From: an uncultured Oscillospiraceae bacterium
Lineage (GTDB): Bacteria > Bacillota > Clostridia > Oscillospirales > Oscillospiraceae
Assembly: GCA_947627085.1 (NCBI GenBank)
Contig: CANQUO010000034.1
Coordinates: 1-14,182, forward strand
Reading direction: 5' to 3'
DNA length: 14,182 nt
In this document: positions 6,474-13,184 of the stretch, piece after piece
How positions within the stretch are numbered: the first letter of the stretch is position 1
How the letters are laid out: each line of letters opens with the position of its first letter
The notes under the pieces: model-generated
Database searches by the model: none
Told to the model about the DNA's origin: nothing
What the model saw: the letters and a program-made list of their open reading frames with translations, nothing else
Made by a program: the position numbers and the translations under genes

Positions 6474-7604
6474 ATGGAAAAATCCTATTTTGAACTACGC
6501 GACCTCTCCGTTGGCTACGGGGGGCGGCCTATCCTGTCTCACATCTCCCTCGACATACGACGGGGGGAGATCATGACGCTTGTGGGGCCCAACGGGTCGG
6601 GAAAATCCACCATCCTCAAAACCGTCACCCGCCGGCTTCCGGCTGTCTCCGGCGAGGTCTTTCTTGACGGAGAAGCTCTGCGCTCCATGGACGCCAAAAG
6701 GCTGGCATCAAAAATGGCGGTTGTGCTCACGGACCGGGTACGTCCGGAGCTTACCACGTGCTTTGACATCGTGGCGGCGGGGCGCTACCCCTACACGGGG
6801 TGCTTCGGCCTGCTCACCCGGCGTGACAGAGAGATCGTGGGCGAAGCCCTTGCCCGGGTCAACGCCGCCGACATAGCGGACCGGGACTTCACCGACCTCA
6901 GCGACGGACAGCGCCAGCGGGTGCTCCTGGCCCGGGCCATTGCCCAGGAGCCGGAGATCGTCGTCCTCGACGAGCCCACATCCTATCTGGACATACGGCA
7001 CAAGATAGAGCTTCTTGAGATATTGAGGTCCATGGCAAAGGAGCGGGGCGTCACCATCCTCATGAGCCTTCACGAAATAGACCTGGCCTCCAAGGTCTCG
7101 GATAAGATAGTCTGCGTAAGTCACGACGGCATCTCCGCCAGCGGCGCACCGGAGGAGGTGTTCTCCGACGAGAGCGTCAGGCGGCTTTACGGCCTTGAGC
7201 GGGGCTCCTACAACGCCGCCTTGGGCAGTGTGGAGCTTGCGAGGCCCGAGGGCGTCCCAAATGTGTTCGTTGTTGGCGGCGGCGGGTACGGGATACCGTT
7301 TTACCGCGGGCTCCAAAAGGCGGGCGTCCCCTTCTATGCCGGGATACTCTTTCAAAACGACGTGGAGCTGGCCGTGGCCACACCCCTTGCCGCCTCGGTC
7401 ATTACGGCTACGGCCTTTGAGCCCGTGGCCTTATCGAAGCTCTCCGAGGCCCAGGCTCTCATTGACAGCTGTGATACCGTTATCGACTCCGGCTGTCCCA
7501 CGCAAGGGGCGAACCGGGCAAACGGGGAGCTTCTCACCTACGCCCGGGCCAGGGGCAAGCGGGTCCTGAGCGGGCATTTGGAGCTTAAGGAGGCGTTATT
7601 ATGA
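6474..7604 (+). CDS. btuD: ABC transporter ATPase (BtuD/FecE type) with extra C-terminal domain
   Basis: A 376-residue ATPase that should power the importer from the cytoplasmic side. The ABC domain fills about residues 6-250: Walker A GPNGSGKST (38-46), signature LSDGQ (142-146), Walker B IVVLDE (162-167), D-loop SYLD (170-173) and H-loop His200. The usual Q-loop glutamine is absent, with VVLTD at 83-87 instead. Typical BtuD/FecE proteins end near 250-270. Here about 115 further residues form a separate alpha/beta domain (about 262-376) opening with VFVVGGGGYG and ending in a Gly/Asn-rich segment (SGCPTQGANRANGELL). From memory, similar extensions occur in archaeal BtuD-like ATPases, with no assigned function. 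I chose ATG 6474, after GAGGG and 11 bp beyond the btuC stop. A longer in-frame extension to 6258 lies inside btuC and is rejected. Confidence 0.88.
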   Translation: MEKSYFELRDLSVGYGGRPILSHISLDIRRGEIMTLVGPNGSGKSTILKTVTRRLPAVSGEVFLDGEALRSMDAKRLASKMAVVLTDRVRPELTTCFDIVAAGRYPYTGCFGLLTRRDREIVGEALARVNAADIADRDFTDLSDGQRQRVLLARAIAQEPEIVVLDEPTSYLDIRHKIELLEILRSMAKERGVTILMSLHEIDLASKVSDKIVCVSHDGISASGAPEEVFSDESVRRLYGLERGSYNAALGSVELARPEGVPNVFVVGGGGYGIPFYRGLQKAGVPFYAGILFQNDVELAVATPLAASVITATAFEPVALSKLSEAQALIDSCDTVIDSGCPTQGANRANGELLTYARARGKRVLSGHLELKEALL

Positions 7605-8956
7605 GGTGTCCCAGAGTGCTTATCGCGGGCACAGCAAGCGGCTGTGGAAAGACCACGGCGGTCTGCGCGCTTCTTTCTATCTTGAAGCATCGCGGAGTCG
7701 GCGTCTCGGCCCTCAAGTGCGGGCCTGACTATATAGACCCCATGTTCCACCGGGCGGCTTTGGACGTGCCCTCGACCAACTTAGACCCATTCTTCTGCTC
7801 CGACGGGCTTCTCCGCTCAACTCTCGCCGCCCACGCGGGAGCCATCACGGTCATCGAGGGCGTGATGGGCTATTACGACGGCACCGGCGAGGGCGGCACG
7901 GACAACAGCACCTACACCGTGGCCCGCGCCACCTCCACACCGGTCATTCTTGTAATAAACGCCCGTGGCGCGTCCGCGTCGGCCCTTGCGGTCCTTGAGG
8001 GCTTTTGCGGCTTTGAGCCCGAAAGCAACATACGCGGCGTTATTTTCAACGGCGTGACAAGCGGGACATACGAAAAGCTGAGGGCGCTCACATGCCGGAA
8101 ATACGGCGGCAGGATACGCACGCTTGGCTATATCCCGAAGCTTCCGGAGGACTGCCTTTTCACCTCCCGCCACCTGGGGCTTGTCACCCCGGGGGAACTG
8201 CTCGACACCGCTGAAAAGCTCCGAAGGCTCGGGGAAATATGCGGCGGGACCCTCGATGTGGACGGCATAGTCTCTCTGGCGGACACCGCGCCGGAGCTTA
8301 CATCAGAGCCTCCGTCCCTCCCCGCGCTCCCGCCCGTTGCCGTCGCCGTGGCTTATGACGCGGCGTTCTCCTTCAGCTATGAGGATACCCTGCGGCTTTT
8401 TGAGGGGCTTGGGGCAAAAATCATGTACTTCTCTCCCCTGGCGGACGAGCCGGTACCCGAGGGCGCGGCGGGGCTCTACCTCCCCGGGGGCTACCCGGAG
8501 CTCTACGCCGGGACCCTCGCGAAAAACCGCCGCGCCAATGAGAGCGTCCGGGCCGCCGTAATGTCCGGTATGCCGACGATAGCCGAGTGCGGCGGCTTTC
8601 AATATCTTGGAAAAAGCCTGGACGGTCATCAGATGTGCGGCGTCCTCCCCCACGAGAGCGCGGGTACCGGCCGCCTTGTCCGCTTCGGCTATGTGACGCT
8701 GACCGCGAAAAAGCCGGGACTTTTTGGGCCGGCGGGACTCTCCCTCCCCGCCCACGAGTTTCACTACTATGACAGCACCGAAAACGGCGACGGCTTCACC
8801 GCCCGGAATACAAGCGGCAAGACCTGGGACTGCGCCGTGTACACAGACACCTTATTCGCAGGGTATCCGCACCTGTACCTTCCCGCCCGCGTCCCGGCGG
8901 CGGAGAGCTTTTTGAGGAAATGCGCTGAATTTAAGGAGAAAAAACTATGCTTATAA
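7601..8956 (+). CDS. cbiA: Cobyrinate a,c-diamide synthase (glutamine-hydrolysing)
   Basis: A 451-residue enzyme of normal length. It amidates the a and c acetate side chains of cobyrinate in the cytoplasm, using ATP and ammonia from glutamine. The N-terminal domain begins with the P-loop IAGTASGCGKTT (8-19), followed by KCGPDYIDPMFH (39-50) and EGVMGYYDG (86-94), hallmarks of the CobB/CbiA synthetase. The C-terminal class-I-like glutaminase domain (about 246-445) has LYLPGGYPELY (292-302), the nucleophile Cys330 in AECGGFQYLG, and His residues in HEFHYY (385-390) and GYPHLY (421-426). AAGGAGG lies 7 nt before the ATG, which overlaps the ATPase stop by 4 nt. This is the last pathway step seen in the window although it is the first cbi gene in the operon. 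Confidence 0.96.
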   Translation: MRCPRVLIAGTASGCGKTTAVCALLSILKHRGVGVSALKCGPDYIDPMFHRAALDVPSTNLDPFFCSDGLLRSTLAAHAGAITVIEGVMGYYDGTGEGGTDNSTYTVARATSTPVILVINARGASASALAVLEGFCGFEPESNIRGVIFNGVTSGTYEKLRALTCRKYGGRIRTLGYIPKLPEDCLFTSRHLGLVTPGELLDTAEKLRRLGEICGGTLDVDGIVSLADTAPELTSEPPSLPALPPVAVAVAYDAAFSFSYEDTLRLFEGLGAKIMYFSPLADEPVPEGAAGLYLPGGYPELYAGTLAKNRRANESVRAAVMSGMPTIAECGGFQYLGKSLDGHQMCGVLPHESAGTGRLVRFGYVTLTAKKPGLFGPAGLSLPAHEFHYYDSTENGDGFTARNTSGKTWDCAVYTDTLFAGYPHLYLPARVPAAESFLRKCAEFKEKKLCL

Positions 8957-9564
8957 CCGATCCCGCCGCCATTGAGGCCAAAAGCATGGAGATCATCGAA
9001 TCGGAGCTCCGCGTCGATCTGCCCGATGAGATCAAGCCCATCGTCAAGCGGGTCATACACTGCACCGCCGATTTTGACTACGCCGAAAATCTTGTGTTCT
9101 CCCCCGGCGCGGTGGAGAGGGGCCTTGCGGCGCTAAAAGCCGGTTGCGCCATTGTGACGGACACGCAAATGGCGAGGGCCGGCATCAACAAGGCCGCCGC
9201 AGGAATGCTGGGCTGTGAGATTTACTGTTTCATGTCCGACCCGGACGTGGCGGGTGAGGCAAAAAGCCGGGGCTGTACCCGTGCCGCGGTCTCCATGGAG
9301 AGGGCGGCTCGGCTTGACCGGCCCACGATCTTCGCCGTGGGCAACGCGCCCACCGCGCTTTTGGAGCTTCGCAGGCTTATTGACGCGGGGGCTGTCTCGC
9401 CGGAGCTTGTCATCGGCGTGCCCGTGGGGTTTGTCAACATACTTGAGGCCAAGGAGGCAATACTGACCTCCCCTGTCCCCCACATCGTGGCCAGGGGCCG
9501 GAAGGGCGGCTCCAACGTGGCGGCGGCCATCGTCAACGCCCTTATGTATCTATTGACACGATGA
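8947..9564 (+). CDS. cbiC: Cobalt-precorrin-8 methylmutase
   Basis: A 205-residue enzyme (CbiC/CobH family, usual length about 210). It moves the methyl group from C11 to C12 of cobalt-precorrin-8, giving cobyrinate. The region around the proposed catalytic histidine is intact: KRVIHCTADFDYAENL with His38. The segments ALKAGCAIVTDTQMARAGI, FAVGNAPTALLEL and GVPVGFVNILEAKE are family-typical. AAGGAG lies 8 nt before the ATG, which overlaps the end of cbiA by 10 nt. Its product is the substrate of CbiA, so the adjacent genes encode consecutive steps. Confidence 0.96.
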   Translation: MLITDPAAIEAKSMEIIESELRVDLPDEIKPIVKRVIHCTADFDYAENLVFSPGAVERGLAALKAGCAIVTDTQMARAGINKAAAGMLGCEIYCFMSDPDVAGEAKSRGCTRAAVSMERAARLDRPTIFAVGNAPTALLELRRLIDAGAVSPELVIGVPVGFVNILEAKEAILTSPVPHIVARGRKGGSNVAAAIVNALMYLLTR

Positions 9565-10697
9565 AAATGGAAAGCTTTATCACAAAGGACGGGAAAAAAC
9601 TGCGCCGGGGCTTCACCACCGGCACCTGCGCCGCCGCCGCGTCAAAGGCCGCCGCGATAATGCTTTTGGAAAATGTGGAGCTTCATTTTGTCCACCTCGT
9701 GACGCCGGCGGGGCTGGGCCTCGACTTGCCGCTTGCGGACGTTGAGCGCAATGAGGCTTTCGTCTCCTGCGCCGTACGGAAGGACAGCGGCGACGACCCG
9801 GACGTGACGAACGGCATAGCCATCTACGCCAAAGTGGAAAAAACCGCCGCCCCCGGCGTCGTCATTGAGGGCGGAGCCGGTATCGGCATAGTCACAAAAC
9901 CGGGACTTGACCGGAAGGTGGGCGAGGCCGCCATCAATTCAACGCCCCGGCGCATGATTGCGGACGCCCTCCGGGAGGTCTGCGAGGACGCGGGCTTTCT
10001 CGGCGGCCTTCGGGTCACCGTCTCCGCCCCGGAGGGCGAGGAGCTCGCCAAAAAAACCTTCAACCCGCGCCTTGGCATCGTGGGCGGCATATCCATTCTC
10101 GGAACCACGGGCATAGTGGAGCCCATGAGCGATAATGCGGTGGTGGAGACCATTCGGGCGGAGCTCAGTACCCGGCGGGCATCGGGCCGGGAGTATGTTC
10201 TCTTTGTACCCGGGAATTTCGGCGCGGAGTTTGTAAAGAGCGCCCTTGGGCTGGACCCGAAGGAGGCGGTGACGGTCTCGAACTTCATCGGCGACGCTTT
10301 TTCAATCGCCGACGAGCTTGGCTTCAAGGGGGCGCTCTTAGTGGGCCATATCGGCAAGACGGTGAAGTTGGCGGCCGGGCTTTTCAACACTCACTCCCGC
10401 TATGGGGACGGCCGGGCGGAGATATTCGCCGCCCACGCGGCCATCTGCGGGGCCGGTGCGGAAACGGCGCGGGAGCTCATGGACAGCGCTTCCACCGACG
10501 ACATGCTGGACATCGTGGACAGGGCCGGGATACGTAAGGCCCTCATGGACAGCATCATGAGCCGCGTAAACAGCCAGCTGATGGCACGTCCCCTGAGCTT
10601 AAAGCGCGGCGTTATGGCTTTTTCAAAAAAATACGGGCTTCTCGGCAATACTGATGACTGCATGGAGCTTCTTCGGCTCTTGAGGGAGGGAAAATAA
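9561..10697 (+). CDS. cbiD: Cobalt-precorrin-5B C1-methyltransferase
   Basis: A 378-residue protein of the CbiD family, the S-adenosylmethionine-dependent enzyme that methylates C1 of cobalt-precorrin-5B in the anaerobic pathway. It differs in fold from the other methyltransferases in this operon. The signature RRGFTTGTCAAAA is at 15-27. DPDVTNG, GIGIVTKPGL, LGIVGGISILGTTGIVEPMS and LLVGHIGKTVKLAAG follow in family order. The ATG at 9561 overlaps the cbiC stop by 4 nt without a good Shine-Dalgarno site, so coupled translation is likely. An ATG two codons later (9567) is an equal alternative. Presence of cbiD marks the oxygen-independent route. Confidence 0.96.
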   Translation: MKMESFITKDGKKLRRGFTTGTCAAAASKAAAIMLLENVELHFVHLVTPAGLGLDLPLADVERNEAFVSCAVRKDSGDDPDVTNGIAIYAKVEKTAAPGVVIEGGAGIGIVTKPGLDRKVGEAAINSTPRRMIADALREVCEDAGFLGGLRVTVSAPEGEELAKKTFNPRLGIVGGISILGTTGIVEPMSDNAVVETIRAELSTRRASGREYVLFVPGNFGAEFVKSALGLDPKEAVTVSNFIGDAFSIADELGFKGALLVGHIGKTVKLAAGLFNTHSRYGDGRAEIFAAHAAICGAGAETARELMDSASTDDMLDIVDRAGIRKALMDSIMSRVNSQLMARPLSLKRGVMAFSKKYGLLGNTDDCMELLRLLREGK

Positions 10698-11452
10698 TGG
10701 TACACATAGTGGGCGCCGGGTGCGGCGCGGCTGACCTCATAACGCTTCGCGGCAAGAGGCTTCTGGAGGAGGCGGACGTGGTGATTTACGCCGGGTCCCT
10801 GGTGAACCCGGAGCTTTTGCAATACGCCAAAGGAGGCGCGGAAAAATACGATAGCTCGCGCATGACTCTGCCGGAGGTGCTGGCCGTCATAGAGAAAGCC
10901 GAGGCGGAGGGCAAGACCACTGTCCGGCTCCACTCAGGGGACCCGTCCCTCTACGGCGCCATCGGCGAGCAGATGCGGGAGCTTGAAAAGCGCGACATAG
11001 AATTCGATGTTACCCCCGGCGTCAGCGCCCTGTCCGGCGCGGCTGCGGCGCTGAGGACGGAGTACACCCTTCCGGACGTGACACAGACCGTCATCACCTC
11101 CCGCGCCGCCGGGAAAACGGCCGTGCCGGAGGCGGAGAGCCTGTCAGCCCTGGCCTCACACAAGGCCGCTATGGTTCTTTTTCTCAGCGCCGGGCTTCTT
11201 GATAAAGTCACGCGGGAGCTTATTTCGGGCGGGTACCCGCCGGATACCCCGGCGGCCATCGTCTACAAGGCCAGCTGGCCGGACGAGAAGGTCTGCCGCT
11301 GTACTGTCGCCACTCTGGAAAAAACGGCGGCGGAAAACGGCATAAAAAATACGGCGCTCATACTTGTGGGGAAATTTCTCGACGGGGACTTTTCCCTGTC
11401 CCGGCTCTATGACCCGGCCTTTGCCACCGGGTTCCGGGAGGCGAAGCTATGA
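10697..11452 (+). CDS. cbiF: Cobalt-precorrin-4 C11-methyltransferase
   Basis: A 251-residue tetrapyrrole methylase of normal length. It transfers a methyl group from S-adenosylmethionine to C11 of cobalt-precorrin-4, giving cobalt-precorrin-5A. The glycine-rich N-terminal loop VHIVGAGCGAADLIT (2-16), YAGSLVNPELL (31-41), the loop LHSGDPSLYGAIGEQ (78-92) and TPGVSALSGAAAAL (106-119) are the family landmarks. These residues distinguish CbiF/CobM from CbiE, CbiH and CbiL. Its ATG shares one base with the cbiD stop (TAATG), and GGGAGGG lies 6 nt upstream. Confidence 0.95.
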   Translation: MVHIVGAGCGAADLITLRGKRLLEEADVVIYAGSLVNPELLQYAKGGAEKYDSSRMTLPEVLAVIEKAEAEGKTTVRLHSGDPSLYGAIGEQMRELEKRDIEFDVTPGVSALSGAAAALRTEYTLPDVTQTVITSRAAGKTAVPEAESLSALASHKAAMVLFLSAGLLDKVTRELISGGYPPDTPAAIVYKASWPDEKVCRCTVATLEKTAAENGIKNTALILVGKFLDGDFSLSRLYDPAFATGFREAKL

Positions 11453-12462
11453 GCGTTGCCATATTCTGCTTCTCCGACCGGGGCGCGGAGCTTTCGATAA
11501 AGCTTTGCGGGCTTTTGGAGCTTCCACTCTCCCGCGTCCACTCCACTTTAAAATTCGCCGAAAAATACGGCTTCACGGCCCACGAAAGCGTAAGGGACGA
11601 CATGGGCGGGCTCTTTGGCGCAAACCGTCTCCTTATTTTCGTCTCCGCCTGCGGCATCGCCGTCAGGAGCATCGCCCCACATCTGAAAAGCAAGTCGACC
11701 GATCCCGCCGTGCTCGTCATTGACGACGCGGGCAGGTTCGTCATCTCCCTGCTTTCGGGACACCTGGGCGGGGCCAACGGAAACGCTACGAAAATCGCCG
11801 CGCTTATAGGCGCCGTACCTGTGGTCACCACCGCCACCGACAATATGGGCCGGTTCTCCTGCGACGCCTGGGCCGCGCGCCACAACTGCGCCCTATCCGG
11901 CCTCGACGCGGCGAAAGCCGTATCAGCGGCTATCCTTGAGGGCGACGTGGCGGTGTCCTCGGAATACCCGTTGCCGGAAGCTCTCCCGGCGGGACTGGTC
12001 AGGGCCGGGGCCGGCAAGCTTGGGATATTTATCGGGATACACAAAATCGAGCCCTACGGCCTCACCCTGCGCCTTATTCCGCGTATTCTCTGCCTTGGCA
12101 TCGGGTGTCGGCGGGGTGTTTCCGCCGGGGATATTGAAAGCGCCGTCCGAAAGGCTCTTGACAGGGCCGGTATTGACCTGAGGGCTGTCGCCAAAATCGC
12201 CACCATCGACGTAAAGCGGGACGAGGCGGGGCTTTTTGAGTTTGCGGAAAGCCTCGGCGCAGCTGTTGAGCTCTACACCGCCGGGGAGCTGGGCGCGGTG
12301 AAGGGCGAGTTTGCGGAATCAGATTTTGTGCGCAAAACCGTGGGCGTGGGCAACGTCTGTGAGCGCGCCGCAACGCTGGGCGGCACGCTCATAATACCAA
12401 AGACCGCCGCAAACGGCGTCACCGTCGCGGCGGCGGTATCTGATTGGAGGCCGGAATTTTGA
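11449..12462 (+). CDS. cbiG: Cobalt-precorrin-5A hydrolase
   Basis: A 337-residue CbiG protein. It opens the ring A delta-lactone of cobalt-precorrin-5A and releases the two-carbon unit as acetaldehyde, giving cobalt-precorrin-5B, the substrate of CbiD. The N-terminal domain contains LIFVSACGIAVRSIAP (62-77). The middle part has LLSGHLGGANGNA (101-113) and VTTATDNMGRFSCD (126-139). The C-terminal domain starts near LCLGIGCRRGVS (214-225) and ends with VGVGNVCERAA and the IIPKTAANGVTVA segment. GGGAGG lies 7 nt before the ATG, which overlaps the cbiF stop by 4 nt. It is a stand-alone CbiG, not fused to CbiH as in some genomes. Confidence 0.95.
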   Translation: MSVAIFCFSDRGAELSIKLCGLLELPLSRVHSTLKFAEKYGFTAHESVRDDMGGLFGANRLLIFVSACGIAVRSIAPHLKSKSTDPAVLVIDDAGRFVISLLSGHLGGANGNATKIAALIGAVPVVTTATDNMGRFSCDAWAARHNCALSGLDAAKAVSAAILEGDVAVSSEYPLPEALPAGLVRAGAGKLGIFIGIHKIEPYGLTLRLIPRILCLGIGCRRGVSAGDIESAVRKALDRAGIDLRAVAKIATIDVKRDEAGLFEFAESLGAAVELYTAGELGAVKGEFAESDFVRKTVGVGNVCERAATLGGTLIIPKTAANGVTVAAAVSDWRPEF

Positions 12463-13184
12463 CAGAGCTTACCGTTGTGGGCATCGGCCCCGGAAGCTAT
12501 GAGGGGATGACCGTCGGGGCGGTGAGGGCTCTGGAAAATGCCGATATCATAGTGGGCTATACCTCCTACTGCCGGAAAATACACGACCTTTTCCCTGATA
12601 AGGAGTATGTCTCCACCCCCATGCGCCAGGAGGCGGAGCGTTGCCGCGCGGCCCTGGCCCTTGCCGCGTCGGGAAAGCGTGTGGCAATGATATGCTCCGG
12701 CGACGCCGGGATATACGGCATGGCCTCTCCCATTTTGGCGCTGGCCGGAGAATACGGGGTCAAGGTCCGTATCGTCCCCGGCGTGACGGCGGCCCTGGCC
12801 GGGGCGGCGGGGCTGGGCTCGCCGCTGACAGCGGACTTTTGCGTCCTCAGCCTCTCCGACCTGCTTACCCCCTGGGAGATCATAGAAAAGCGCCTTGACC
12901 TGGCCTCAAGCGCCGATCTTGTCCTTGTCCTCTACAACCCCGGAAGCCGCGCGCGAACGGGGTATCTTGCCCGGGCCTGCGGAATCGTCTCCCGCCATCG
13001 CGGTCCCGGTACGGTCTGTGGCGTGGCCGTGGACGTGGGCGGGAAGAGTGAGACATTCAAAATAATGACCCTGTCTGAGCTTTTCGCATTTAAGGCCGGT
13101 ATGGACGCCACAGTGTTTATCGGGAACTCGTCAACAATGCTCATTGACGGCAGGATGGTCACGCCAAGGGGGTATAAGCTGTGA
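12459..13184 (+). CDS. cbiH: Cobalt-precorrin-3 C17-methyltransferase (ring contraction)
   Basis: A 241-residue tetrapyrrole methylase of the CbiH/CobJ type. It methylates C17 and contracts the ring of cobalt-precorrin-3, forming the lactone-bearing cobalt-precorrin-4. Landmarks are VVGIGPGSYEGMT (6-18), VGYTSYCRKI (32-41), ICSGDAGIYGMASP (78-91) and IVPGVTAALAGAAGLG, with GDAGIYGMA diagnostic for this branch. I place the start at TTG 12459, which overlaps the cbiG stop as TTGA and has GGAGG (12446-12450) 8 nt upstream. An in-frame TTG at 12444 would add five residues but lies at or before that Shine-Dalgarno site. The stop overlaps the next GTG start by 4 nt. Confidence 0.94.
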   Translation: MTELTVVGIGPGSYEGMTVGAVRALENADIIVGYTSYCRKIHDLFPDKEYVSTPMRQEAERCRAALALAASGKRVAMICSGDAGIYGMASPILALAGEYGVKVRIVPGVTAALAGAAGLGSPLTADFCVLSLSDLLTPWEIIEKRLDLASSADLVLVLYNPGSRARTGYLARACGIVSRHRGPGTVCGVAVDVGGKSETFKIMTLSELFAFKAGMDATVFIGNSSTMLIDGRMVTPRGYKL

